NCBI GenBank assembly: GCA_947074105.1
Contig: CAMTON010000010.1
Span: forward strand, 1-59,465
Source of the DNA: an uncultured Bacteroidales bacterium
GTDB taxonomy: Bacteria > Bacteroidota > Bacteroidia > Bacteroidales > JAUNSR01
DNA length: 59,465 bases
Reading direction: 5' to 3'
A program made the translations under genes and the position numbers. Below, piece after piece: positions 9,143-18,565 of this stretch. Each line of letters begins with the position of its first letter. The first letter of the stretch is position 1. The notes below the pieces were generated by a model. It was given only the letters and a program-made list of their open reading frames with translations, did no database searches and was not told the origin of the DNA.

Positions 9143-10378
9143 TTATAATAACTTATACATAACAAGAATCGGATTATCTTCTATATCTGTTTTCTGTTTT
9201 AATAGATTCAACTTATCTTCATTTATATCAATAGATACACCCTCGCTATTTTTATATATATTTTCATAAACATTATTTAAATTCAATATCTCATCCGCAG
9301 ATATAATACTTACAAAAGCATCTTCTGTTGAAAAACGTACACTCTGAAACCATGATGAATAAAAGTTATCTATATCACATATATTACAATAACCAATATT
9401 AGAATCTGTATTATAAAATATAATATATTCTTCTTCATCCATAAAATATGAAAAATAGATATATTTTTGAGTTGTTAATAAATCTCTGATACCCCTCGTT
9501 AAACCTTTTTTATCCGCTGTGCTATATGCGTCACCTCCTAATTCATAATCATTTTCGAAGTCATTTTTATTTGCAGGCCCGAGTTTTGTTTTAAAAAAAT
9601 ATGATGACTTAATGGTATTATTAATTTTATCATATTCGTAAATAGTATCAGTTAAAAATGCACTCATTAATATAGAATTATTATTTGAAATCTTGGGTCT
9701 ATTAAGATTTGAACACTTTGATCCAACAGCTAAAAAAGGCAAACAATCTTTATATTTATCATTGTTTATATCCAACAATCTGTAGTTAAACAATGATCTT
9801 TTACTATTTTCTTGTACCAATAGCATCGTGCTCTCATTAATAAGAAAATACTGTCTTGTCAATGCTAAAATTTCGTCATCAATCTTTTCTTCTTTCAAAA
9901 ATTTACCTGAATATGAATAGTAAAAAAAGGATGATCTATAAACATCAACTAAACCAATTCTTTCATTTTCCTTATCAAGAAAAATATCAACAACAGTCAA
10001 TTGCTCATTTGGACCTGTACCTATTGAACCTATTGTATTTAAGAACTTCCCGTCTATGTCAAATACAAATATTTTTTTGTTTGAATCAAAAATAAAAATC
10101 CTATCATTTTTTGTATCTATTTCAAGTGTTGCAATCCCTCGAATTAGACAACGATCATTAGTTTCAAGCTTTATAAAGTCTATATTTTTTATGTTCTTTG
10201 TTATAAGATCTTCTTGACTTAGAGTTTCAAAATCAATAACGGTCAGTTCTTCATTTATATCCTGTTTTTTGCTTTCTGTACATGATATAAAAAATATAAA
10301 CAGAGTGATCGCATATATGCACTTTCTTATTTTTAATCGTTTATTAAAACGATGAGATAAATTAATTATGTATTTCAT
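9143..10378 (-). CDS. 6-bladed beta-propeller lipoprotein
   Basis: A 411-residue predicted lipoprotein. The N-terminus has a basic stretch, a hydrophobic helix and a lipobox ending at Cys (FIFFISCTES). After it come repeated blade-like units of the Bacteroidales 6-bladed beta-propeller (BF3164/DUF4934-like) family, such as DRIFIFDSNKKIFVFDIDGK, FLNTIGSIGTGPNEQ and ERIGLVDVYRSSFFYYSYSG. The family is usually surface or periplasmic, with unknown ligand. Base composition is more AT-rich than the neighbours (many Asn, Lys and Ile codons), which could indicate acquisition. No obvious operon partner. The start is uncertain because about 20 residues precede the hydrophobic segment. Confidence 0.75.
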   Translation of the reverse strand: MKYIINLSHRFNKRLKIRKCIYAITLFIFFISCTESKKQDINEELTVIDFETLSQEDLITKNIKNIDFIKLETNDRCLIRGIATLEIDTKNDRIFIFDSNKKIFVFDIDGKFLNTIGSIGTGPNEQLTVVDIFLDKENERIGLVDVYRSSFFYYSYSGKFLKEEKIDDEILALTRQYFLINESTMLLVQENSKRSLFNYRLLDINNDKYKDCLPFLAVGSKCSNLNRPKISNNNSILMSAFLTDTIYEYDKINNTIKSSYFFKTKLGPANKNDFENDYELGGDAYSTADKKGLTRGIRDLLTTQKYIYFSYFMDEEEYIIFYNTDSNIGYCNICDIDNFYSSWFQSVRFSTEDAFVSIISADEILNLNNVYENIYKNSEGVSIDINEDKLNLLKQKTDIEDNPILVMYKLL

Positions 10379-10672
10379 TTTTTTTAAAATTAGTCATTAT
10401 ATATTCTGCGTTAAAATATTATACCTATTTATAATATTCATCCATCTTTTCTTATAAAGCAGAGCAATCGGTTCAAGAGATAATGCATATTGTTGTATGA
10501 CTTAATTAAAACCCATTTATCACAAACTCTCCTTCCGATGTTATCCCCTGACAATCAACAACAATTACACCCATAGCTAAAACTACCTTTTCTTGCGGAT
10601 TTAAATTATTATCGCAATTCTTTTCATAGCTTATATTTCATTAGATACATATCAGGATTGAGATAAATAATG

Positions 10673-12769
10673 TTACTTAAACGTCTCATACACCTGTTCA
10701 AGAAACAAAGGATAAACAAAATCACGCTTAGACATATTCAAATAGAAAAGAGCTATAAGATCATTCTCTGGATCTATTATATATTCTGTTCCCAGCATTC
10801 CGCCCCATGCGTAAGCAGTCGTTGAAACCTGAGGAACGGGACGTTTCTTTTCATTGAAAAGTTCGAAACCAAGACCAAACTTAAATCCCCATCCTCCATG
10901 ATTGTCTTCCGGCAACTGATTTACGGTTGTCATAAGCTCCACTGTTTCAGGCTTCAGTATACGCCGTTCCCGGAATTCTCCTTTATTCAAAAGCATCTGA
11001 CAGAACTTCGCATAATCGCCTATCGGCCCGCTAAGACCTGCTGCTCCCTGACAATAAGAATAGTCATCACCTATGACATTGTCGGAATAAGATATCCGAA
11101 AAGGTGAAAGAATCCCATTCTCATAATTATAGGTCTTTACAAAACGGGAAGCCTTATCGGAAGGGAAATACCAGTCTGTCTCATCCATTTCTAGCGGCTC
11201 AAGAACATATTGCTTCGTATAATCGCGCAGCGACATTCCGGAAATGATCTCAATAAGATATCCTAACATATCAGTACTTATATGATAGTCCCACTGACTC
11301 CCCGGATCAAAACCGAGAGGATAAGGCAGCAGCCTTTCCATATATGAAGCCAGTGTCCACTTATTTAATAGCCCGGTTTGAGCAATTGACTTCCCTATAT
11401 CGACTGCTTTTTTTAACATCCGCTCTTTCTGTATGATATCTTTTACAAGGCCGGCATTAAGACCTGAAGAATGTGACATGAGATGAGCGAATGTCATAGG
11501 AGTTGAAACTGGACGTGTAGTATATGTTCCGTCTTCATTTACCGACAAGACTACCTGATCAGATATCCCGGGAAGATATTTTGAGACAGGATCATTCACC
11601 GCAACAAGTCCTCTTTCCACAAGAGTCATAAAAGCTACCGTTGTCACAGCTTTGGTCTGGGAAAACATTACATAATAATCATCAACCGATGCCTTTTTAT
11701 TTTTCTCAATATCTTTATATCCATAAGAGTTATTATAGACTATATCCCCCGACTTTGCAACAAAGGCAGCTACACTGTTTATCTTACATTGATCAACAAG
11801 AGATTTAAGAACCGAGTCAATTCCGGAAACCCTGACAGGGTCGATTCTTGAATTATTCAGATCTGACGATTTTTTCACATGTTCTTTTTTGAAATTTCTG
11901 GACAAAAGAGTCCATCCCGGATATTCATCAGTAATTTCTTCTGTAAACAGTGATCTCTTATCGTCGTTTCCAAAAATGAAATCAAGCCAGTCTATCGTCA
12001 TTTCGGAGAATGATCCTCCAAATTCCTTATCAAAAGTTCCGGAATGTCCGGCTTCATGGAAGTTTGCAAACACGACGGGAACATCAGAAATACGTTCATA
12101 ATCCATCATTGCATTCGGATATGCGATATCTGAGGGCCCTCCGGCTATATATATTACAGGTGCATGAATTTTGCTTACCGACTCCGGTGTAGCTCCGAAC
12201 ATACTCATATCTCCTATCCCCGAATTAAACAAAAGGTATGTCTTTATTCTCGGATCGGTTGCAGTACTCAACGCATCTGCACCCCCACATGAATGGCCGC
12301 CTACAGCAATCTTATCGACAGAGATAATGTTATAATATTCACTGTTCTTATCCGCATTAAGGGACAGCATACGGTCAATAGCCTTAGGTATCATATTGTG
12401 AGGAGTCGTCTGGATTATCCGGTCATGGAGTTCGTACTGAAAAGCTCCGTGCGCTATGACAATATAACCATGTGAAGCAACCTCTGACAAAAATCTTTCA
12501 TAAGGAACCGAAGTATCATTACAGCGTCCGTTAGCAAAAATAAAAAGAGGAACCGTCCCCTTCTGTGCTTTAACCCGCTTAAGATCTTCAGGCCTGTAGA
12601 TAGTATAATCCCGCATATTATCATCACTGACAACAACAGACTTAAACATACCTCTACCTCCGTTATCAACATATTTTGAATCTGAAACATTAACAGGTTG
12701 TGTGATTGCGCAAAAAGCAAAAGACAGAATAGTGATAATAAATGATATAATAAAAATCAGGTTTTTCAT
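10673..12769 (-). CDS. Fusion of alpha/beta-hydrolase and serine beta-lactamase-like domains
   Basis: A 698-residue secreted protein with two different serine-hydrolase folds. After the signal peptide (about 1-23), residues 35-275 form an alpha/beta-hydrolase of the dienelactone-hydrolase/chlorophyllase type, with nucleophile elbow GHSCGG (Ser160) and a late His in HEAGHSGTFD. Residues about 310-698 are a class-C beta-lactamase/esterase (Pfam Beta-lactamase) domain with the SxxK motif SQTK (Ser370, Lys373), the Y-containing WDYHISTDMLG segment and a C-terminal AWGGMLGTEY that replaces KTG/HTG. Both active sites look intact. The reaction is probably ester or peptide-bond cleavage in the envelope; the substrate is unknown. 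A TATATTTG box lies 68 bases upstream. Confidence 0.85.
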   Translation of the reverse strand: MKNLIFIISFIITILSFAFCAITQPVNVSDSKYVDNGGRGMFKSVVVSDDNMRDYTIYRPEDLKRVKAQKGTVPLFIFANGRCNDTSVPYERFLSEVASHGYIVIAHGAFQYELHDRIIQTTPHNMIPKAIDRMLSLNADKNSEYYNIISVDKIAVGGHSCGGADALSTATDPRIKTYLLFNSGIGDMSMFGATPESVSKIHAPVIYIAGGPSDIAYPNAMMDYERISDVPVVFANFHEAGHSGTFDKEFGGSFSEMTIDWLDFIFGNDDKRSLFTEEITDEYPGWTLLSRNFKKEHVKKSSDLNNSRIDPVRVSGIDSVLKSLVDQCKINSVAAFVAKSGDIVYNNSYGYKDIEKNKKASVDDYYVMFSQTKAVTTVAFMTLVERGLVAVNDPVSKYLPGISDQVVLSVNEDGTYTTRPVSTPMTFAHLMSHSSGLNAGLVKDIIQKERMLKKAVDIGKSIAQTGLLNKWTLASYMERLLPYPLGFDPGSQWDYHISTDMLGYLIEIISGMSLRDYTKQYVLEPLEMDETDWYFPSDKASRFVKTYNYENGILSPFRISYSDNVIGDDYSYCQGAAGLSGPIGDYAKFCQMLLNKGEFRERRILKPETVELMTTVNQLPEDNHGGWGFKFGLGFELFNEKKRPVPQVSTTAYAWGGMLGTEYIIDPENDLIALFYLNMSKRDFVYPLFLEQVYETFK

Positions 12770-12836
12770 ATAAATATCCGATTTAAGGTATACAACAATT
12801 TAATTGTGATTCTAGCGTCACGGATTAATGGTAAAT

Positions 12837-12844
12837 CAAATATA
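12837..12844 (-). promoter_or_regulatory. Possible -7 box of the hydrolase-fusion gene
   Basis: TATATTTG on the minus strand matches the Bacteroides TAnnTTTG consensus. No TTTG at the -33 spacing is visible, so this is weak in AT-rich DNA. Confidence 0.3.
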
Positions 12845-12920
12845 AACAAATAACTAATTTTAATAAATATTATCCACATTAATCATATTTATCAATATCA
12901 AATACGATCTGTCATATACA

Positions 12921-12965
12921 CGAAAACCTGCATAAGTGAGCAATAGCCATTTATGCAGGTTTTCT
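12921..12965 (-). terminator. Terminator of the lipocalin gene
   Basis: GAAAACCTGCATAA pairs perfectly with TTATGCAGGTTTTC. On the minus strand it lies just after the lipocalin stop. The T run is short. Confidence 0.6.
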
Positions 12966-12983
12966 GTTATATATATGCATAAT

Positions 12984-13433
12984 TCAGTTCTGTTCGGTAA
13001 ACTCCACTTTATGAAGATCATATCCTCTTTTATAAAGTCTGTCAAGAATCATTTTCAATGTTTCCGTCTCAAGTTTCGGAGTTCTGCTAAGAATCCATAG
13101 AGAGGATTTACGTTTATCCGATACTACTGCCCATTTATAATCATCGTCGATATCTATAATCCTGTAATCACCTTTGAACGGGGGAAAGAAGCTCACTTTA
13201 AGAATCGCGTTTCCTGAGTTTTCAACAATATAAGCCTTTCCGCGCACAACTTTCTTTTTGCCTTTCTTCATACCCGAATTTATAACTCTTATAAATCCGT
13301 CTTCCGGAATATATTCTGCCGTGACATTTGTCATTTTCCGCTCAAACCATTTCGGAAAACGAGCTATCTCATACCATAGACCGGAATAACGTGTTATGTC
13401 GATATATTCAACAGTTTCTCTTTCCTGCGGCAT
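12984..13433 (-). CDS. Lipocalin family protein (Blc-like)
   Basis: A 149-residue beta-barrel of the bacterial lipocalin (Blc) family. The first lipocalin motif is clear near the N-terminus (RYSGLWYEIARFPKWFE, with the invariant G-x-W). Later segments match Blc: GDYRIIDIDDDYKWAVVSDKRKSSLWILSRTP. E. coli Blc is an outer-membrane lipoprotein that binds lysophospholipid. Here no signal peptide or lipobox is present with this ATG, so the protein would be cytoplasmic unless translation starts elsewhere; I found no better upstream start. It is monocistronic and is followed by a hairpin terminator. Confidence 0.88.
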   Translation of the reverse strand: MPQERETVEYIDITRYSGLWYEIARFPKWFERKMTNVTAEYIPEDGFIRVINSGMKKGKKKVVRGKAYIVENSGNAILKVSFFPPFKGDYRIIDIDDDYKWAVVSDKRKSSLWILSRTPKLETETLKMILDRLYKRGYDLHKVEFTEQN

Positions 13434-13581
13434 ATCTTTAAGTTTTAATGATTGATTGTATTTGATTTCAGGAACGTGATTTCCCTCTTCTCAAAAACTT
13501 CTGCTATAAGTAAAACAATGATCATGTTCATATTGATTATACTATCAACCTAAATAACATACTTTGCTTTATAAAAAAGGC

Positions 13582-13660
13582 GCACGATGACAATATCGCA
13601 ACCGTACGATGTTAATATTGTCACTGTACAGTGGTAACATTGTCACTGTACGGTTGTAAG
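13582..13660. repeat. Degenerate 22-bp tandem repeat with nested palindromes
   Basis: Three adjacent 22-base units begin at 13582, 13604 and 13626, each starting GCAC or GTAC and centred on a (T)AAYATTGTCACT-like core. A fourth partial unit starts at 13648. The second and third units share ATTGTCACTGTAC exactly. Nested in it are a perfect 12-base palindrome (CACTGTACAGTG, 13622-13633) and a 9-base inverted repeat (CAACCGTAC at 13599-13607 with GTACGGTTG at 13648-13656). Confidence 0.7.
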
Positions 13661-13950
13661 AAAACATATTTATGAACTATTTGAAAACAAAAGACGAAGG
13701 AGAATATTTATACAATAAACCGCATAAATAATCAATATTAATTTTATTGACTTTTATGCCGGTTATAAACCTAAAGTCAAAAAAACAGTCATTTTCCTAG
13801 AATTAACACACTTATATCCAACAACTTAGGCAAATGATAATTTGAAAGTGCTTTTATACCGCTAAGAGAAAATAGAAAGTTAAACGCTTATTTTTGTTCC
13901 AAATTGAAAGAAAATTAGTTTTTAATCTATCAAATAATTATAAATTTTAT

Positions 13951-13958
13951 TATATTTG
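13951..13958 (+). promoter_or_regulatory. Probable -7 box of gltB
   Basis: TATATTTG matches TAnnTTTG and lies 72 bases before the gltB ATG. No clear -33 TTTG is present, which may mean that an activator is needed. Confidence 0.45.
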
Positions 13959-14030
13959 CGATGACATAAGAAAGAAAGATACTATATAAATAGCAAAAGT
14001 GTCAGAGTTTTGATTTTAAAAAGAGCTATT

Positions 14031-17000
14031 ATGCAAAATCAGTTTCCCCAGCGACAAGGTCTATATGACCCGCAATACGAACACGACGCTTGCGGCGTCG
14101 GTTTACTTGTAAACATTAACGGCGGAAAATCTCACGAAATTGTTGAGAAAGGTTTACAGGTATTGGAGAATATGGTGCATCGAGGTGCAGAGGGTGCAGA
14201 CAGTAAAACCGGCGATGGTGCCGGAATTATGGTACAGATTCCACACGAGTTTATTCTTCTTCAAGGTATACCGGTTCCTGAAAAGGGACGTTACGGTACA
14301 GGTCTTGTTTTCCTTCCTAAAGATGAGAAGGAACAGGCTATGTGTATAAACATCATTCAGAGCGAAATTCAGAAAGCAGGTCTTAATCTGCTTGCATGGA
14401 GAGACGTGCCGGTCAACAGCGAGATTCTTGGTGTTGTATCCGGAGCGGCAGAGCCTACAATAAAACAGATTTTCGTGACGGGCCACACGGCTACGCAGGA
14501 AGATCTTGAGCGTGCTTTGTATATCCTTAGAAAGAAGATCGAACGTGCTGTCGCAGCTTCCAAACTTAAAGTCAAACGCAGTTGCTATATTGTTTCTCTT
14601 TCTACGAGAACGATCATTTATAAAGGGATGCTTTCATCTCTTCAGTTAAGATATTACTATCTCGACCTTATTAACCCTTATTTCACGTCAGGACTTGCTC
14701 TTGTCCATTCAAGATTCTCTACCAACACATTCCCTACATGGGATCTTGCTCAGCCATTCCGTCTTCTGGGACACAATGGTGAGATCAATACAATCAGAGG
14801 TAACAGAAGCTGGATGGAGGCTCGTCAGAGCGTACTTGATCCGGGCTTGCTTGGAGGTATGGAAAATGTGACTCCTATCCTTCAGCCGGAAATGAGTGAC
14901 TCTGCGTCGCTTGACAACGTGCTTGAGTTTTTCGTAATGTCAGGTCTGTCATTACCTCACGCGCTTTCAATGCTTGTTCCTGAAAGTTTCAACGACAAAA
15001 ACCCTATCTCTCCGGAGCTTAAGGCTTTCTATGAATATCACTCTATTCTTATGGAGCCGTGGGACGGACCTGCCGCACTTCTGTTCTCAGACGGACGTTA
15101 TGCAGGTGGTATGCTTGACCGTAACGGTCTGCGTCCTGCAAGATATCTTATCACTAAGAATGATATGATGGTCGTTGCTTCCGAAACAGGGGTACTTACT
15201 TTCGATGCTGCCGAGATCAAAGAAAAAGGACGTCTTCGTCCCGGTAAGATCATCATGGTTGACATGGAGAAAGGCGAGGTATATTACGACGCGGAAGTCA
15301 AAGAAGGTCTTGCTAAAGCATATCCTTACTCTGAATGGCTTCGCAAAAACCGCGTTCGCCTTGAGGATATCTCTTCAGGCCGTTCTATAAAAAATACAAT
15401 CGACAATTATCCGGTGCTTCTTAAAGCATTCGGTTATCATAAGGAAGATATCGAAAAACTTATCGTTCCTATGGCTGCGGCAGGTGCTGAACCTACTGCG
15501 TCAATGGGTAACGATACGCCTCTTGCGATCATGTCGGATCAGCCACAGCGTCTGTTTAACTATTTCCGTCAGCAGTTCGCACAGGTGACCAACCCTCCTA
15601 TCGACCCTATCCGCGAACAGCTTGTCATGTCGCTTACGGGTTATATAGGTTCGATAGATAAGAATCTTCTTAATCCTTCGCCTGAGCTTTGCAAAATGGT
15701 TAAGCTTAGCGAACCTATCATTACAAATCAGCAGTTAGACCTTCTTTGCAACCTTCGTTACAAAGGATTCCGCACACTGACGCTTCCAATGGTATTCCCG
15801 GTTGCCGAAGGTGCTAAAGGAATGCAGGCTGCTATCGAGGATATCTGCAAACAGGCAGAGAAAGCTATCGATCAGGATTACAACTATGTTGTTCTTTCCG
15901 ACCGCGGAGTTAACGGCGAAATGGCCGCTATCCCTTCTCTTCTTGCTGTTGCGGCAGTTCACAATTATCTTGTTGCTGCTCACAAACGTACGAAGATCGC
16001 TCTTATCGTGGAATCGGCAGAACCTCGTGAGGTGATGCATTTCGCTCTTCTTTTCGGTTACGGAGCGAGCGCGGTGAATCCGTATCTTGCTTTCGCCGTT
16101 CTTGACGATCAGGTGAAACGTAAAGAGATCATGCTTGATTACCATTCTGCTGAGAAAAACTATATCAAGTCGATCTGTAAAGGTCTTCTTAAAGTGATGT
16201 CAAAAATGGGTATCTCTACCCTGATGAGTTACAAAGGAGCCAAGATCTTCGAATCGGTAGGTATATCTCAGGAATTACTTGACAAATATTTCGGTCAGAC
16301 AGTTTCTAAAATCGACGGTATCACAATGGATGATATCACGAAAGAGGTTCTGACTCCTCATATCGAAGCGTTTACTTCGGATGCTGATCCTGATGAGATG
16401 CTATCCAATCTGGGACAGTATTCTTACCGCAAGGACAGCGAAAAACATTCATGGAACCCTGAAACCATCTCTACTCTTCAGCTTGCTACAAGACTTGGAA
16501 GCTACAAGAAGTTTAAGGAATATACTCAGCTTGTCGACGACAAGAAGTATCCTATGTTCCTTAGAGATTTCATGGATTACAAGAAAAACCCTATCGACAT
16601 CAATGAAGTTGAGCCGGTGGAAGCTATCACCCGCCGCTTTATGACGGGGGCGATGTCGTTCGGATCTATCAGTAAGGAAGCTCATGAGGCTATCGCGATC
16701 GCAATGAATAAAATCGGCGGACGAAGCAACACGGGTGAAGGTGGTGAAGATCCTGTTCGCTTCAAACCGCGTGAAGACGGAAGTTCTGCAAGATCGTCAA
16801 TCAAACAGGTCGCTTCAGGACGTTTCGGTGTGACAACAGAATATCTTGTGAATGCGGACGAAATCCAGATCAAGGTGGCACAGGGTGCTAAACCGGGTGA
16901 GGGTGGTCAGCTTCCGGGATTCAAAGTTGACGAGATCATCGCTAAGACACGTCACTCTATACCGGGTATCTCTCTTATCTCGCCTCCTCCTCACCATGAC

Positions 17001-18545
17001 ATCTACTCTATCGAGGACCTTGCACAGCTGATTTTCGATCTTAAGAACGTAAATCCTACTGCAAGAATCAGCGTTAAGCTTGTAGCGGAATCAGGTGTGG
17101 GAACTATCGCGGCAGGTGTTGCGAAAGCAAAAGCGGATATGATCGTTATCTCCGGAGCTGAAGGAGGTACGGGAGCATCTCCTGCAAGTTCTATCAAACA
17201 TGCCGGTCTTCCTCCTGAAATCGGTCTTGCCGAGACTCAGCAGACTCTTGTGATCAACGGCCTTCGCGGTCAGGTGACACTTCAGACTGACGGGCAGATC
17301 AAGACAGGTCGCGACGTGATTCTTATGGCTCTTCTGGGAGCTGAGGAATTCGGTTTCGCAACTTCCGTCCTTATCGTTCTTGGTTGTGTCATGATGCGTA
17401 AATGTCATCTTAACACATGTCCTGTGGGTGTTGCCACTCAGAACGAAGAACTTCGTCAGCGCTTCCTTGGACGTGCCGACTATCTTGTAAACTTCTTCCA
17501 GTATCTTGCTCAGGAAATCCGTGAGCATCTTGCTGAAATGGGCGTACGTTCACTTCAGGAAATCATCGGCCGCACAGAGCTGATAGAGCCTAAGAAGTGG
17601 CACAATAATGAAAAAGTAGAAAAACTTGATATATCCAAACTTCTGTACAAACCTGCTGAAGCTGAATATTATGCGATAAGCAAAGTTAAAGATCAGGATC
17701 ATCAGATTGAAGAGGTTAAGGATCGCGCTCTTATCCGTCTTTCTATGCCGGCTATCGAATCACGCATGCCGGTGCAGCTTGACTATAAGATTTGTAACAC
17801 AGACCGTTCTGTCGGAGCTATGCTTTCGGGAGAGGTTGCCAAACGCTATGGTAACGAAGGTCTTGCCGAAGATACTCTTCGCGTAAGATTCAAAGGTTCT
17901 GCAGGTCAGTCGTTCGGTGCATTCCTTGCACATGGTGTACACTTCGTACTTGAAGGTGACGCTAACGACTACCTTGGAAAAGGCCTTTCCGGCGGTAAGA
18001 TCAGTGTGGTCCCTCCACAGGGAACGACATTCGCCGCTGAAAATAATATCATCGCGGGTAACACACTTCTTTACGGAGCAACTTCGGGAGAGGTATTTAT
18101 CAACGGTCGTGTAGGTGAACGTTTCTGCGTACGTAACTCAGGCGCAACCGCTGTCGTGGAAGGCGCCGGTGACCACTGTTGTGAATATATGACAGGCGGA
18201 CGTACGGTAGTACTCGGTTCAGTCGGACGTAACTTCGCTGCCGGTATGTCGGGTGGTGTGGCCTATGTTCTTGACCTTGAAGGAAACTTCGATTATTTCT
18301 GTAACATGGAGATGGTTGAACTTACTCTGGTTGAAGAAAGTCAGGCAAGAAGAGAGCTTAAAGCTCTTATCTCAAAACACTACGAACATACGGGTTCTGT
18401 AAAAGCGAAAAAAGTGCTTGACAACTGGGAAGAGTATATTGACAGATTTATCCAGGTAACACCGATCGAGTACAAAAAGGTTCTTCACGAAGAAAAGATG
18501 AAAGAACTTGAAAAGAAAATCGGTGAAGTTCAGCGCGATTACTAA
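14031..18545 (+). CDS. gltB: Glutamate synthase, large subunit
   Basis: Large subunit (about 1504 residues) of glutamate synthase, which makes two glutamates from glutamine and 2-oxoglutarate. I start it at the ATG at 14031, not the upstream TTG. This leaves a 20-residue propeptide before the N-terminal nucleophile Cys21 (EHDACGVGLL) of the class-II amidotransferase domain. The central and FMN-binding synthase domains follow (TGAMSFGSISKEAHEAIA; GEGGEDPVRF; AEGGTGASPA). The 3Fe-4S cysteines are C1119, C1125 and C1130 in GCVMMRKCHLNTCPVG. The C-terminal GXGXG beta-helix domain is present (AGNTLLYGATSGEVF). It is complete and lies 20 bases before gltD. Many codons end in C or T, as in a highly expressed gene. 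Confidence 0.97.
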   Translation: MQNQFPQRQGLYDPQYEHDACGVGLLVNINGGKSHEIVEKGLQVLENMVHRGAEGADSKTGDGAGIMVQIPHEFILLQGIPVPEKGRYGTGLVFLPKDEKEQAMCINIIQSEIQKAGLNLLAWRDVPVNSEILGVVSGAAEPTIKQIFVTGHTATQEDLERALYILRKKIERAVAASKLKVKRSCYIVSLSTRTIIYKGMLSSLQLRYYYLDLINPYFTSGLALVHSRFSTNTFPTWDLAQPFRLLGHNGEINTIRGNRSWMEARQSVLDPGLLGGMENVTPILQPEMSDSASLDNVLEFFVMSGLSLPHALSMLVPESFNDKNPISPELKAFYEYHSILMEPWDGPAALLFSDGRYAGGMLDRNGLRPARYLITKNDMMVVASETGVLTFDAAEIKEKGRLRPGKIIMVDMEKGEVYYDAEVKEGLAKAYPYSEWLRKNRVRLEDISSGRSIKNTIDNYPVLLKAFGYHKEDIEKLIVPMAAAGAEPTASMGNDTPLAIMSDQPQRLFNYFRQQFAQVTNPPIDPIREQLVMSLTGYIGSIDKNLLNPSPELCKMVKLSEPIITNQQLDLLCNLRYKGFRTLTLPMVFPVAEGAKGMQAAIEDICKQAEKAIDQDYNYVVLSDRGVNGEMAAIPSLLAVAAVHNYLVAAHKRTKIALIVESAEPREVMHFALLFGYGASAVNPYLAFAVLDDQVKRKEIMLDYHSAEKNYIKSICKGLLKVMSKMGISTLMSYKGAKIFESVGISQELLDKYFGQTVSKIDGITMDDITKEVLTPHIEAFTSDADPDEMLSNLGQYSYRKDSEKHSWNPETISTLQLATRLGSYKKFKEYTQLVDDKKYPMFLRDFMDYKKNPIDINEVEPVEAITRRFMTGAMSFGSISKEAHEAIAIAMNKIGGRSNTGEGGEDPVRFKPREDGSSARSSIKQVASGRFGVTTEYLVNADEIQIKVAQGAKPGEGGQLPGFKVDEIIAKTRHSIPGISLISPPPHHDIYSIEDLAQLIFDLKNVNPTARISVKLVAESGVGTIAAGVAKAKADMIVISGAEGGTGASPASSIKHAGLPPEIGLAETQQTLVINGLRGQVTLQTDGQIKTGRDVILMALLGAEEFGFATSVLIVLGCVMMRKCHLNTCPVGVATQNEELRQRFLGRADYLVNFFQYLAQEIREHLAEMGVRSLQEIIGRTELIEPKKWHNNEKVEKLDISKLLYKPAEAEYYAISKVKDQDHQIEEVKDRALIRLSMPAIESRMPVQLDYKICNTDRSVGAMLSGEVAKRYGNEGLAEDTLRVRFKGSAGQSFGAFLAHGVHFVLEGDANDYLGKGLSGGKISVVPPQGTTFAAENNIIAGNTLLYGATSGEVFINGRVGERFCVRNSGATAVVEGAGDHCCEYMTGGRTVVLGSVGRNFAAGMSGGVAYVLDLEGNFDYFCNMEMVELTLVEESQARRELKALISKHYEHTGSVKAKKVLDNWEEYIDRFIQVTPIEYKKVLHEEKMKELEKKIGEVQRDY

Positions 18546-18565
18546 CAGTCTTTAAAAAAACAATT

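Larger units (their letters stand above)
13434..14030. other. Intergenic region between lipocalin and gltB
   Basis: No gene is visible. The stretch holds a 22-bp degenerate tandem repeat (13582-13660), a separate hairpin at 13747-13780 (TTGACTTT pairing with AAAGTCAA, with an inner GGTT/AACC pair), and the gltB -7 box at 13951. The rest is unstructured AT-rich DNA. Confidence 0.6.

Noticed and set aside
10490..10650. Minus-strand open stretch of about 42 codons (ending VVDCQGITSEGEFVINGF) between the hydrolase and propeller genes
   Set aside because: The phrase looks protein-like and might be a gene remnant. Its only in-frame ATG leaves about 23 codons, no homologous parent is recognised, and chance cannot be excluded.
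13582..13660. Short CRISPR array
   Set aside because: The 22-base units are directly adjacent with no spacers and diverge from each other. No cas genes are present.
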